Assembly (NCBI RefSeq): GCF_006539185.1
Contig: NZ_BJMN01000012.1
Span: forward strand, 62,001 to 126,000
Direction of reading: 5' to 3'
Origin: Streptomyces gardneri
GTDB taxonomy: Bacteria; Actinomycetota; Actinomycetes; Streptomycetales; Streptomycetaceae
DNA length: 64,000 nt
Shown here: positions 52,646 to 63,010 of the stretch, piece after piece
Layout of the letters: each line of letters starts with the position of its first letter
Position numbering within the stretch: the stretch's first letter is position 1
Notes under the pieces: model-generated
Databases searched by the model: none
What the model was told of the DNA's origin: nothing
What the model saw: only the letters and a program-made list of their open reading frames with translations
Made by a program: the position numbers and the translations under genes

Positions 52646-55600
52646 GCGGTACCCCTCGGCCTCCACGTGCTCCAGAGCCTCCGGCGCCACCGCGAGGGCG
52701 GCGGGCAACGTGTCGGCCCACACCCCGAAACGCAGGGCCAAGGCGGCGAACCGGCGAGCCCGGACGGGGTCCGGGTGCGCACGGGCGAGGACGGCGTACG
52801 CCGATCCGCAAGCGGGGCCGAGGTGGTGCAGGTCGGCGAGGAGGTTCGCCGTGCGATCGTACTCTCGCGCGCGCAGCAGCTCGGTGACGAGGCCGGGGAG
52901 GGCGACCCAGGCCTCGTCGGGACCCAAGCTCCTCGCGTGCTCGGCCGCTTCGTCGTAGGCATCGATGCTGGCCAGAGCTTCCGCGGCATCGTGGGGCGAT
53001 TTGTCGATCATCCCGCGTACGAGCCGTTCCGCACCGATCCGTCCCTGGCTCAACCGGATCCAGGCGACTCGGGACGACAGACGCGACGCAGCCCCGCCGC
53101 CCTGCCCCTCCGCGATCCCGAGCAGCAGCTTGGCCCTCTCCGTATCCCCCTCGTGAGCGAGCTGCAGGACCATCAGGGCGCGCTTCGCCTCCAGGCCGGA
53201 CTCCCGGGAGAGGCGGGAGAGGATATCCACCGCGCGCAGCCGGTCGCCCACGAGCGCGCACGCGACGGCCGCGGCCCCGACCACCTGAGCCGGCGTGGCG
53301 GAGCGGCCGATCAAGCGGTCGATGCGGTCGAAGGCCCGTTCGGCCGCGTAAGCCGTGACGACCTCGGAGAGCAGCGGGGCGATGTGGAGGGGGCCGGACC
53401 GCCAGGCACACCGCTCCGCCTGCGGGGTCCGCCCCGCGGCCAGCATCGCGGAGGCGGCGGCCGGGGCGTCGAGCACCCAGTCGTCGCCGATGGCGTCCAC
53501 GAGAGACGCCGCCGTGTCCCGCCTGCCCGCAGCACCCACGGCACGTGCGATCCAGGCGAGTTCGCCGACCAGGGTGGCGCGGGTGGGGGCGCGGTGCCGT
53601 CGCTCCTCCTCCGTGAGCAGTTCCCTCGCCTCGGCCACGCGGCCGGCGCGGTGCAGGGCGTGCGCCAGAGTGACGGTGAGCGCCGGGACCCGCGCCTCCG
53701 CCACCAGGGCCCGCGCCCGCTCGGCCCACCCCCGTTCGACGAGGGCGCCTACGAGTGCGCCCAGGACGTCCCTCCCGGCGGGGCTCGCGACGAGCCTGTC
53801 GGCGAGCGCCGCCACCTCATCCAGCCCACCGGACGCCAACAGGGCCGACCCGATGGCCGGCCACGCGCCGAAATCCTCGTCCCCGGGCACGCCGACCGCC
53901 AGCGCCAATGCCTCCTCGACCTCACCCGCCGAGGCCAGCCGCCGGGCGAGCCGGCCCCGCACCCCCGCCGCACTGACGGCCTCCAGCCGTTCTTCGGCCG
54001 CGGCCAGCGCACGCTCCCGCTCGCCCCGCTCAGCGAGCACCTCCGCGAACAGCTGAGGCCCCACACCGTCCGCCTGTTCGCGTGCCGCGTCGAAGCGTCC
54101 GGCCGCCACGAGGGCGACCGCCAGCTCCCGTCGGGCCGAGGCACGGGTCAGGGGCTCGTCGAGCCCCCATCCGAGGTGTGCCGCCCCCGTGTACAGGGCC
54201 GCCTCAGCCTGCCGCTCGTACCCCGCCTCGCGCAGCGCGACAGAGGCGCGCACCTGGACCACCCCGTGCGGGAAGCCACGGGTCAACACCTGGGCGATCA
54301 GGTCCGCCTCACCCGCGCGTCCGCCCCGGATCAGCGCCTCGACGACATCGGCGGTCGCCGTGGCCCGGGTCGAAAGGTCGGGATCCCCCTCGGCCAGGGC
54401 GAGTGCCCGGTCGTACTCCCCCGCCGCGCACCAAGCGCGAACCATCGCCCGGAGGACCTCCGGGCGGGCGGACCCGATCCTCCGAACGAGACCGGAGGCG
54501 CGGTCGTACGCTCCGATCTCGCTCCACAGCTGGGCGGTGGTCCTCGCGGCCTCGTCGTACGCGGGCCCCGACCGTAACGCCCGGGTCGCGACCTCCGCGT
54601 CCTCGACCAGTCCGACGGCCCGCTCCCGTTCTCCGTGATCCAGCAGCCGTGCCGCCACCGCGCACAGCGCCGTGACCGTGTGCGCTCCGCCCATGCTCCG
54701 CGCGAGCCCCACCGCCCGGTCGGTCTCCCCCACCGCGGCCCATCCGGCCGCCAGCACCGGCGGCACGCCGGCGCTGCGCCGCTCCAGTTCCCCGCGGTGG
54801 AACGCGAGGCGCAGCGCCACCGTCACCAGGTCCGCCCGGTCGCCCCCGGCCACGTGCGCGGACTCCGCGGCCCGCACCTCCGCCAGCGCCGCCGTGTCCG
54901 CGCCGGTCCGGATCAGCAATCGCTCGTGCCGTACGGCGTCCAACGCGCTGTCCACCAGGCGGTCCACCTCGCCCGCCGCGCGCAGCATCGGGACGTACCC
55001 CTGGAGCAGATAGGCGGGGCTCTCCTCAGGCCAGCCGCGTTCCCGCCAGTCTTCGGCCCAGGCACCCACCATGCCGCGCCACCGGGCGAGTTCCCGTTCA
55101 CCGAGCATCTCCCGGGCCTGTACGGCCAGTTGTTCATGGGCCAGCAGGTAGGCGTCGCCGCGCGACGCGAAGGTGCGCGCGAGTCCCGTGCGCAGGACGT
55201 CCTTGACCCGGTACGGCACCCCGCCCGTCAGCTCCGCGAGGTCGTCCGCCGTGAGGCCGCCACCCGCGGCCGTCAGCAGGCCCAGGAGTTCGTACGGGAG
55301 TCCCCCGGCCTCCAGGAGGCACTTCAGCTCGCGTTCGGCCTCGACCCGGATCGCGCGGGCCCTCGGGGACGGGGCGAGGATCCGTACGGCCTCCGGGTCG
55401 CGGAGCGGGTGGTCGTCCGGGACGTCGACCGGAAGCGGCGGGTTGAGGCGGCCCGAGACGATGACGGGCAGGTCGTACGGGAGGAGGGCCGCGATCGAGC
55501 GGGCGTCGGGGCCGGTCGTCACGCCCCGGTCCTCGTCCAGGCCGTCGACGAGGAGGACCAGCCGTTCGCCGCGGGCGGCGCAGGCCGCGGCGGCCGAGGC

Positions 55601-56068
55601 GTACAGGCGCAGCAGGTGGGCCTCGCGGGTGGCGGCGGTCAGGAGGGCGGGGAGGCCTTCGCCCGCCAGCTCCGCGAGCTGCTCCAGGACGACGTCCACA
55701 TACGCGGCGACGTCGTTCTGGGCGCCGAGGCGGGCCGTGACGAAGAAGGGGACGATCCGCGTCCCCGGCGGGGGGTCGAGCGCGAACCAGGACAGCAGGG
55801 CCGTCTTGCCGGCCCAGGCCTCCGCCCGCCACCAGGTGTACGCGGGGCCCGGGTCCGTACGGCCGCAGAAGGCCGCGAGCTCCGCCAACTCGCCTTCGCG
55901 GTCGACGAGTTCGGCGGGTGCGATCCTGCGCACATGCTCCCAGTACGCCGAGCGGACCGGCGACCGTTCCGGTACGCCGATACGGTTGCCGTCGCCGACC
56001 ACCACGATTCCCGCGCCGTTGTGGACCGTGACGGGCCCCGCTCGCCCCGCTCTCCCTGCCCGCTCCAT
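52622..56068 (-). CDS. STAND-like ATPase with long helical-repeat C-terminus
   Basis: 1148 residues. Residues 13-32 (VTVHNGAGIVVVGDGNRIGV) are a short beta-rich N-terminal motif. The NTPase domain has Walker A AEAWAGKT (82-89, Lys88), Walker B LVLLVDGLDED (170-180) and a sensor-like LPVIVSGR (~205), then a winged-helix-like region (~240-330, LGLLTAAGGGLTADDLAELTGG). From ~350 to the end runs a helical array of ~33-residue TPR-like units (pattern GE..RA..LA). This is the architecture of NLR-like signal-sensing ATPases. No effector domain is recognised at the N-terminus. Function unknown; defence or regulation are both possible. No transposase or defence gene adjoins it. Confidence 0.75.
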   Translation of the reverse strand: MERAGRAGRAGPVTVHNGAGIVVVGDGNRIGVPERSPVRSAYWEHVRRIAPAELVDREGELAELAAFCGRTDPGPAYTWWRAEAWAGKTALLSWFALDPPPGTRIVPFFVTARLGAQNDVAAYVDVVLEQLAELAGEGLPALLTAATREAHLLRLYASAAAACAARGERLVLLVDGLDEDRGVTTGPDARSIAALLPYDLPVIVSGRLNPPLPVDVPDDHPLRDPEAVRILAPSPRARAIRVEAERELKCLLEAGGLPYELLGLLTAAGGGLTADDLAELTGGVPYRVKDVLRTGLARTFASRGDAYLLAHEQLAVQAREMLGERELARWRGMVGAWAEDWRERGWPEESPAYLLQGYVPMLRAAGEVDRLVDSALDAVRHERLLIRTGADTAALAEVRAAESAHVAGGDRADLVTVALRLAFHRGELERRSAGVPPVLAAGWAAVGETDRAVGLARSMGGAHTVTALCAVAARLLDHGERERAVGLVEDAEVATRALRSGPAYDEAARTTAQLWSEIGAYDRASGLVRRIGSARPEVLRAMVRAWCAAGEYDRALALAEGDPDLSTRATATADVVEALIRGGRAGEADLIAQVLTRGFPHGVVQVRASVALREAGYERQAEAALYTGAAHLGWGLDEPLTRASARRELAVALVAAGRFDAAREQADGVGPQLFAEVLAERGERERALAAAEERLEAVSAAGVRGRLARRLASAGEVEEALALAVGVPGDEDFGAWPAIGSALLASGGLDEVAALADRLVASPAGRDVLGALVGALVERGWAERARALVAEARVPALTVTLAHALHRAGRVAEARELLTEEERRHRAPTRATLVGELAWIARAVGAAGRRDTAASLVDAIGDDWVLDAPAAASAMLAAGRTPQAERCAWRSGPLHIAPLLSEVVTAYAAERAFDRIDRLIGRSATPAQVVGAAAVACALVGDRLRAVDILSRLSRESGLEAKRALMVLQLAHEGDTERAKLLLGIAEGQGGGAASRLSSRVAWIRLSQGRIGAERLVRGMIDKSPHDAAEALASIDAYDEAAEHARSLGPDEAWVALPGLVTELLRAREYDRTANLLADLHHLGPACGSAYAVLARAHPDPVRARRFAALALRFGVWADTLPAALAVAPEALEHVEAEGYRLRRALEV

Positions 56069-56114
56069 GGGCCCAACCTAGACTGGAAGGGTCCTACCGG
56101 GGTCGGGAGGCGCC

Positions 56115-56813
56115 ATGACGTTCGTACAGATAATCGACTGCAAGACGAGTCGGGTGGACGATTTGAACCGGCTCATGGACCAGTGGGTCGAACAGACCGA
56201 GGGCAAACGGACAGCGACCCACAGCATCGTCGGCAAGGACCGCTCCGACGGCTCCCACATCGTGGAGATCGTCGAGTTCCCCTCGTACGACGTGGCCATG
56301 CGCAACTCGCAGCTCCCCGAGACCGATCGGATCTTCCGGGAGATGGTCGCGCTCTGTGACGAGATGCCGACCTTCACCGACCTGGACGTGGTCAGGGACG
56401 AGGCGCTGTACAAGGCCAACGCCCGGCGGCTCATGGAGCAGCTCGCCCAGGAGCAGGAGCTCGCGCTGCTCGACGAGGTGCTGGCCGAGGGCTACCACGA
56501 CCACGATCCGACCAACGAGCAGGACGTCATCGGCATGGACGCCGTCCGGCGCGAGGTGGAGATGTGGCGGGGCGGCTTCGACTTCGCCTTCACCGTCGAC
56601 GACCAGATCGCCGAGGGCGACCGGGTCTGCACCCGCTGGACGTGGCGGGGCACCCACACCGGCGACTTCATGGGGCTTCAGCCGACCGGCATGGACGTGA
56701 GCATGACCGGCACGGTCATCCACCGCTTCCGCGACGACGGGAAGATCGTCGAGGGCTGGTGGCAGTACGACCTGCTCGGGCTCATGGGGCAGCTCGGCGC
56801 CGTGGAGGGGTGA
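56115..56813 (+). CDS. SnoaL-like ester cyclase domain fused to an N-terminal ferredoxin-like domain
   Basis: 232 residues. Residues 1-90 (MTFVQIIDCKTSRVDDLNRLMDQW..., HIVEIVEFPSYDVAMRNSQLPETDRIF) look like an ABM/dimeric alpha-beta-barrel domain. Residues ~105-225 are SnoaL-like (EVLAEGYHDHDP, GMDAVRREVEMWRGGFDFAFTVDDQIAEGDRVCTRWTWRGTHTGDFMGLQPTG, VSMTGTVIHRFRDDGKIVEGWWQYD). SnoaL-type folds catalyse aldol cyclisations or isomerisations, or simply bind small molecules. The fusion is uncommon. 46 bases from the divergent STAND-like gene; substrate unknown. Confidence 0.8.
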   Translation: MTFVQIIDCKTSRVDDLNRLMDQWVEQTEGKRTATHSIVGKDRSDGSHIVEIVEFPSYDVAMRNSQLPETDRIFREMVALCDEMPTFTDLDVVRDEALYKANARRLMEQLAQEQELALLDEVLAEGYHDHDPTNEQDVIGMDAVRREVEMWRGGFDFAFTVDDQIAEGDRVCTRWTWRGTHTGDFMGLQPTGMDVSMTGTVIHRFRDDGKIVEGWWQYDLLGLMGQLGAVEG

Positions 56814-56826
56814 CCCGATGAGGCAG

Positions 56827-56865
56827 CGAGGCCCGGTGCCCCCGCGACGGGGGCACCGGGCCTCG
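56827..56865. terminator. Bidirectional terminator between SnoaL-like gene and groEL
   Basis: Perfect 18-bp stem (CGAGGCCCGGTGCCCCCG) with a CGA loop, between convergent genes. Confidence 0.9.
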
Positions 56866-56892
56866 GTGATCAGCTACGAGCTAGGACACGCC

Positions 56893-58524
<1,632 letters not shown>

Positions 58525-58626
58525 TCAGCCCTCTCGGAATGGGGTGGAAACGAACTACGCCCCCGGACGCCCTGTGCGGGGTCAAGGGGCGCAGCTCAAA
58601 GCATCTGCTTCAGATACTTCGGTGAA

Positions 58627-58935
58627 TTACTTCTCGATGATCGCGAGCACGTCGCGAGCCGAGAGGACGAGGAACTCCTCGCCGTTGTACTTCACCTCGG
58701 TGCCGCCGTACTTGCTGTAGAGCACGACGTCGCCGACCTGAACGTCGAGCGGCAGGCGCTCGCCGTTCTCGAAGCGGCCCGGGCCCACGGCGAGAACAGC
58801 ACCCTCCTGGGGCTTCTCCTTCGCGGTGTCCGGGATGACCAGGCCAGAGGCGGTGGTCTGCTCGGCGTCGAGCGGCTGGACCACAATGCGGTCCTCGAGC
58901 GGCTTGATGGCAACCTTGGAGCTGGTGGTCGTCAC
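58627..58935 (-). CDS. groES: Co-chaperonin GroES
   Basis: 102 residues. [36 protein letters not shown] includes the mobile loop; the ending [27 protein letters not shown] is typical. It forms the heptameric lid of GroEL. First gene of the operon, heat-inducible through HrcA acting on the two CIRCE elements upstream. Confidence 0.97.
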   Translation of the reverse strand: MTTTSSKVAIKPLEDRIVVQPLDAEQTTASGLVIPDTAKEKPQEGAVLAVGPGRFENGERLPLDVQVGDVVLYSKYGGTEVKYNGEEFLVLSARDVLAIIEK

Positions 58936-59032
58936 GATCCGACCTCCCCCTTCGGAGATTACGGGGTCAACTGTCTGAGGTGGCGACCAGGTGGATCCGT
59001 CGTCGCGGGTGCCGGACCTGCCCGTCGCTGTG

Positions 59033-59059
59033 TTGGCACTCTCCAGTGGGGAGTGCCAG
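59033..59059. promoter_or_regulatory. CIRCE operator 1 (HrcA)
   Basis: TTGGCACTC-N9-GAGTGCCAG, one mismatch in the symmetry, canonical 9-base spacing; downstream of the -10 box, within the transcript. Confidence 0.9.
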
Positions 59060-59066
59060 AGCCGAG

Positions 59067-59094
59067 ACTATGACCGCGATTAGCACTCGGTCAA
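59067..59094 (-). promoter_or_regulatory. groES-groEL1 promoter
   Basis: On the minus strand, -35 TTGACC (59089-59094) and -10 CATAGT (59067-59072) are 16 bases apart. The -35 is inside the spacer of CIRCE 2, so HrcA binding would occlude RNA polymerase. Confidence 0.7.
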
Positions 59095-59106
59095 GCGGAG
59101 TGCCAA
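59080..59106. promoter_or_regulatory. CIRCE operator 2 (HrcA)
   Basis: TTAGCACTC-N9-GAGTGCCAA, the closer match to consensus; centred on the -35 box. Confidence 0.92.
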
Positions 59107-59247
59107 TTCCACGCCGTCGCGCGTCGTCCTGCGCCGCCCCGATTCGCGTTCCGTCGCCCCGCGGCACCCCGACTCGCCGTGCGTCGTTCCGGTCTCGGTA
59201 CGGGCAACGCCGTGGCGGACCCCGCGGTTCCGTACGAGGGTGCGGCC

Positions 59248-59676
59248 ATGACGACCTCCCCTCCCCCGGTACGCCCGGCCGGCGACGCCCTGTTCGGCGT
59301 CCTCCTCCTCGTCCTGGAGGGCGTGCTCGTCCTGATCGCCGCTTTCACCCTGGGCATGCGCGGGTGGGCCGCGAGCTACGACCCGCGCCCGGCCGGACCG
59401 CCCCCGATGGACTGGGTGCCGGTGCTGGTCTTCGGGGCGATCACGGGCGGCGCCCTGCTGCTCGCGTGGGCGATGCTGCGCGGCGGCTGGCCCTGGACGG
59501 CGGGGGGACAGTTCCTGGCCGCCGCGCTGCTGGGCATCGGCACGCTGGTCTTCGGGATCCAGGAGTGGGCCACGGCGCACCCCGCACCGCCGGGGCCGAC
59601 GGCCCCGGCGGACCCGTCCGAGACGCGCTGCGTGTGCCGCAGTGGGGGCGGGCCGTGCGAGTGCCCCGGAGGGTGA
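59248..59676 (+). CDS. Small membrane protein with Cys-rich tail
   Basis: 142 residues, ATG 59248 with GAGGGTG upstream. Hydrophobic helices fall at about 14-36, 58-76 and 86-104. The last ~20 residues have four Cys in CVCRSGGGPCEC, which could bind metal or form disulfides. No named family assigned with confidence. Convergent with the small lipoprotein gene, 25 bases apart. Confidence 0.75.
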   Translation: MTTSPPPVRPAGDALFGVLLLVLEGVLVLIAAFTLGMRGWAASYDPRPAGPPPMDWVPVLVFGAITGGALLLAWAMLRGGWPWTAGGQFLAAALLGIGTLVFGIQEWATAHPAPPGPTAPADPSETRCVCRSGGGPCECPGG

Positions 59677-59701
59677 GATCCCCGAGGCGCGGGAGGCGAC
59701 G

Positions 59702-59938
59702 TCAGTCGGCGCGACCGACTCTCCGGGACGACACCCCGTCCGCCCCGTCCGCCTTCTCCTTCAGCTCCGCCTTCTCCGCCTTCTCCGCCGCGGTCGTCGT
59801 GTCCGGCGTTCCCATCCGCTCCGCGGCCTTCCGCCCCAGCCGCTCGATCGGGTCGACCGACGAACCGCAGGCGGATACGGAGAGCAGCGCGCCGGCCAGC
59901 ACCGCGCCGGTCGCGATCCGGAGTGCCGGCCCTCTCAC
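59702..59938 (-). CDS. Small putative lipoprotein
   Basis: 78 residues from GTG 59938. Signal peptide with lipobox (IATGAVLAGALLSVSACGSS), then a short Lys/Glu/Ala helix (AAEKAEKAELKEKADG). The start lies in a 15-bp tandem repeat that supplies several in-frame GTG codons, each with its own GAGAGG, so the exact start is uncertain by 5 or 10 residues. Downstream of the deacetylase on the same strand, probably co-transcribed. Confidence 0.65.
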   Translation of the reverse strand: MRGPALRIATGAVLAGALLSVSACGSSVDPIERLGRKAAERMGTPDTTTAAEKAEKAELKEKADGADGVSSRRVGRAD

Positions 59939-59975
59939 CCGGAGTCCTCTCACCCGGAGTCCTCTCACCCGGAGC
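59931..59975 (-). repeat. Three 15-bp tandem repeats at the lipoprotein start
   Basis: Units CCTCTCACCCGGAGT at 59931, 59946 and 59961 (last base C in the third). On the coding strand each carries GAGAGG and a GTG in the same frame. Confidence 0.8.
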
Positions 59976-59994
59976 CCTCCCGCACCGAGGCCCC

Positions 59995-60933
59995 TCACAC
60001 GTAGTCCTCGAGCTTCGCGACCGCGTACCCCTTGGCCGTGATCACGTTCATGACCCGCCGGATCATGTCGGGCATCGTGCCCTTCCAGTCGCCCTTGCCC
60101 CGGAAGTGGGTGAGCACGATGTCGCCGGGGTGCAGGTCCCGGTCCCACTCGCGCCATTCCATGTGGTCGGGGAAGGCCTCGGCCGACCACAGCGGGACCG
60201 CCTTGACCCCGCAGGACTTCGCGGCGCGCAGCGTGTCCTCGTTGTAGTTGCCGTACGGCGGGCGGAAGAGCGGGGGCCGCTTGCCGAACCGCTTCTCGAT
60301 GACGTCCTGCATCCCGCAGATCTCGCGCTTCTGCTGCTTGTACGAAAGCCCGGGCAGGTAGCGGTGGTTGAGGGTGTGGTTGTGCAGGGCGACCCCGGAC
60401 TCCTGCGACTTCTGCATCCGCGCGAAGTAGCCGTAGTCGTCCTTGACGACGTAGTCGCTGAGGAAGGCGCTGTAGGGGATCCGGAGGTCCTTCATCATCC
60501 GCAGCAGCTCGGGGTCCTTCTCCGCGCCGTCGTCGATCGTCAGGAAGACGACCTTCTGCTTGGTCGGCACGGTCGTGAAGACGGGCGGCAGACCCTCGCC
60601 GTCCGTCTCGAATCCCTTGCGGGTGGTGATCCTGGGCTTGACCTTCGGCGGGGCCGGCGCGTCGAGCGGGGCTTTGGCGAGGCCCCACTTCTTGGCGGCG
60701 AGCGCGCGGGCGGCCTTCTGCTTGCGGACCCTCTCGACGTACGCGTTGAGCGCGCCGGCCGAGCCGGGGGCCTGTGCCCGGCCCTGCTGGCCGGCGGCGG
60801 GCGCGGGGGCGCCGCGCTCGGGTTCGGCGGGTCCGGATCCGGAGTCCGAGCAGGCCGTGGCGGCGGAGGCGAGGGCTGCGACGACGAGAGCGGCCCCGAG
60901 GGTCCGCCGGAAAGGGTGCGCGCTGATCACCAT
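59995..60933 (-). CDS. Polysaccharide deacetylase lipoprotein (NodB domain)
   Basis: 312 residues; ATG 60933 with AGAGGAAG upstream. Lipobox in ALASAATACSDS, so exported and membrane-anchored. After a basic linker comes the NodB domain (~125-312): TIDDGAEKDP (motif 1, Asp-Asp), HNHTLNHRYL (motif 2, metal His), RPPYGNYN (motif 3), GDIVLTHF (motif 5). It should remove N- or O-acetyl groups from peptidoglycan or another envelope glycan, metal-dependent. The frame is open for 58 more codons upstream but those lack membrane-signal character. Confidence 0.9.
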   Translation of the reverse strand: MVISAHPFRRTLGAALVVAALASAATACSDSGSGPAEPERGAPAPAAGQQGRAQAPGSAGALNAYVERVRKQKAARALAAKKWGLAKAPLDAPAPPKVKPRITTRKGFETDGEGLPPVFTTVPTKQKVVFLTIDDGAEKDPELLRMMKDLRIPYSAFLSDYVVKDDYGYFARMQKSQESGVALHNHTLNHRYLPGLSYKQQKREICGMQDVIEKRFGKRPPLFRPPYGNYNEDTLRAAKSCGVKAVPLWSAEAFPDHMEWREWDRDLHPGDIVLTHFRGKGDWKGTMPDMIRRVMNVITAKGYAVAKLEDYV

Positions 60934-61063
60934 AAATTCTTCCTCTTGTCGTACAAGCTGTATGGCGCCGCATACTGTCAGTGTCGAAGCGCCCTCCGGA
61001 CCACGACACCGCCGTACGGCTCCCACCGTCCCCCGGCCGGCCCACAGTGCCGCAGGGCCCACA

Positions 61064-62254
61064 ATGGGACGGGTGACCGACCTCGCCCAGTTCACCGCCC
61101 TGCTCACGCCCGAAGGGCAGGCCCTCCTCGCCGCCCTGCGCGACTACGACCCCGCCCAGGAGCTGGCGGTCGTCTCCCGGCTGCGCCGCGACCACTCCGC
61201 GGAGCTCGTCACCTCGGCGGTCGGCCAGGCCCGGCTGCGCCAGCGCGCGGTGGCGAAGTTCGGCGCCGAGGACGCGTACCGGATGTACTTCACGCCCAAC
61301 GGCGTCGAGCAGTCGACCCGCGCCTCCGTCGGCACCTACCGGGCGACCCGGCTGAAGGCGCTCGGCGTCGGCAGCGTCGCGGACCTCTGCTCCGGGATCG
61401 GCGGCGACGCGATCGCCCTCGCCCGCGCCGGGATCTCCGTCCTCGCCGTCGACCGCGACCCGCTCACCGCCGAGGTGGCCCGCGCCAACGCCGAGGCGCT
61501 CGGCCTCGCGGAGCTGATCGAGGTCCGGTGCGCCGACGTGACCGAGATCGACACGAGCCCGTACGACGCGGTCTTCGTCGACCCGGCGCGGCGCGGCGGC
61601 CGGGGCAGGATCTTCGACCCCGAGGCGTACTCCCCGCCGCTCTCCTGGGCCGTCGAGGCGGCCCGCAAGGCCCCGCACGCCGCCCTGAAGGTCGCCCCCG
61701 GCATCCCACACGAGGCCGTCCCGGAGGACGCCGAGGCCGAGTGGATCTCGGACGGCGGGGACGTGAAGGAGGCCGTGCTCTGGTTCGGCACGGAGCCGGG
61801 CGCCCGCCGCGCCACACTCCTGCCCTCCGGCGCGGGCCTCACCGGCCGGGGGCTGCCCGACCCGGCGGTCCGCCCGGTCGGCCGCTACCTCTACGAGCCG
61901 GACGGCGCCGTCATCCGCGCGCACCTCGTCGCCGAGGTGGCACAGGAGCTGGACGGCGGTCTGATCGACGAGACGATCGCCTATGTCACGGCGGACGCGC
62001 TCACCCCCACCCCGTACGCCGCCGCCTACGAGATCACCGACGAACTCCCCTTCAACCTCAAGAAGTTGAAGGCCCTGCTGCGCGAGCGCGAGGTCGGCAC
62101 CCTGACGGTGAAGAAGCGCGGCTCGGCGGTCGAACCCGAGGAGATCCGGCGGAAGGTGAAGCCGAAGGGCCCCAACTCCGCGACGGTGCTGCTCACCCGG
62201 GTCGCGGGAGCCCCGACGATGCTGATCGGCCGCCCGGCGGGCGGGGGCCGGTGA
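61064..62254 (+). CDS. Class I SAM-dependent methyltransferase, THUMP-like
   Basis: 396 residues from ATG 61064 (GTG 61073 is an alternative). The SAM-binding motif VADLCSGIGGDAIALARAGISVLAVDRDPLTAEVARANA is followed by CADVTEI and DPARRGGRGRIFDPEAYSPPLSW, an NPPY-like catalytic region. The C-terminal ~70 residues (LKKLKALLREREVGTLTVKKRGSAVEPEEIRRK) match the THUMP-like domain of this family. RNA base methylation is likely, but the target is not known. Monocistronic. Confidence 0.85.
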   Translation: MGRVTDLAQFTALLTPEGQALLAALRDYDPAQELAVVSRLRRDHSAELVTSAVGQARLRQRAVAKFGAEDAYRMYFTPNGVEQSTRASVGTYRATRLKALGVGSVADLCSGIGGDAIALARAGISVLAVDRDPLTAEVARANAEALGLAELIEVRCADVTEIDTSPYDAVFVDPARRGGRGRIFDPEAYSPPLSWAVEAARKAPHAALKVAPGIPHEAVPEDAEAEWISDGGDVKEAVLWFGTEPGARRATLLPSGAGLTGRGLPDPAVRPVGRYLYEPDGAVIRAHLVAEVAQELDGGLIDETIAYVTADALTPTPYAAAYEITDELPFNLKKLKALLREREVGTLTVKKRGSAVEPEEIRRKVKPKGPNSATVLLTRVAGAPTMLIGRPAGGGR

Positions 62255-62359
62255 CTGCCGGCCCGTGACCTCCCGGCCCGTGACCTGCGGTCGGTGACCC
62301 GGCGGCCCGTGGCTAGAGTTCCCTAGGCGGCAGGATCCAGACCTGGGGGGCGGAGAGTC

Positions 62360-63010
62360 GTGGCGCTGTATCCGGAGGGCATGTTCACCACCGGTCCGAT
62401 CGCGCACCTCGTCGGACTGGCCGCCGGCGGATCCGACCCGCTGGAGTGGGAGGTCCTGCGCTTCGGCCGCGTCACACGGACGGACTACTGGGACCCCGCC
62501 TGGCGGGTCACCCCGCAGCACCTCGCCTCCCAACTGGACTACCTCTCCACCGTGTTCAGCGAGGAGTTCCTCGACACCTGCCCGGAGGCGGACCGCAGGA
62601 CCTGGCGGGCGGCCGCAGGAGCGCAGGGCGTGCCCGCGTTCATGACCGAGCTCGCGACGCTACTGCGGCTCGCGGACCGCCAGCAGGACGCCACGTACGA
62701 GGACGTGCCGCTCGCCGCGTGGGAGGTGTGGGCGCGGTTCCCGCTGCTGCTGTCGCTGGACGGCTGGGCGTACGACGGCGAGTACGCCTCGTACGAGGAA
62801 AGCCTGCGGGCCTTCGTCGAGGGCGAGCACCCGGACTGCTCCTACGAAGTGATGCCGCGCCTCAACCAGGCCCTGGCGGCGCGCACGCTCTGCGCGGAGT
62901 CGGCGGCCTTCGCCGCGTCCTTCCGGGTCCTCGCGCCGCAGGCGACACCGGAGGCCCTGGCGGTCCTCACCCGCACCACCCTCACCCACCTGACGGAGCA
63001 CCATGCCTGA
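62360..63010 (+). CDS. Conserved hypothetical protein
   Basis: 216 residues from GTG 62360 behind a GGGGGGCGGAG purine run. Trp/Asp/Glu-rich, helical, soluble (GPIAHLVGLAAGGSDPLEWEVLRF, AWEVWARFPLLLSLDGWAYDGEYASYEESLRAF). No motif recognised. Overlaps the next gene by 8 bases, so the two are coupled and probably work together. Confidence 0.75.
   Translation: MALYPEGMFTTGPIAHLVGLAAGGSDPLEWEVLRFGRVTRTDYWDPAWRVTPQHLASQLDYLSTVFSEEFLDTCPEADRRTWRAAAGAQGVPAFMTELATLLRLADRQQDATYEDVPLAAWEVWARFPLLLSLDGWAYDGEYASYEESLRAFVEGEHPDCSYEVMPRLNQALAARTLCAESAAFAASFRVLAPQATPEALAVLTRTTLTHLTEHHA

Noticed and set aside
52622..56068. AfsR/SARP-type pathway regulator
   Set aside because: Has a P-loop and TPR-like repeats but no N-terminal OmpR-type DNA-binding or BTAD domain.
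59702..62533. 943-codon leftward frame across the methyltransferase and deacetylase
   Set aside because: Antisense or out of frame to recognisable genes over most of its length; only the last ~78 codons look like a real lipoprotein.
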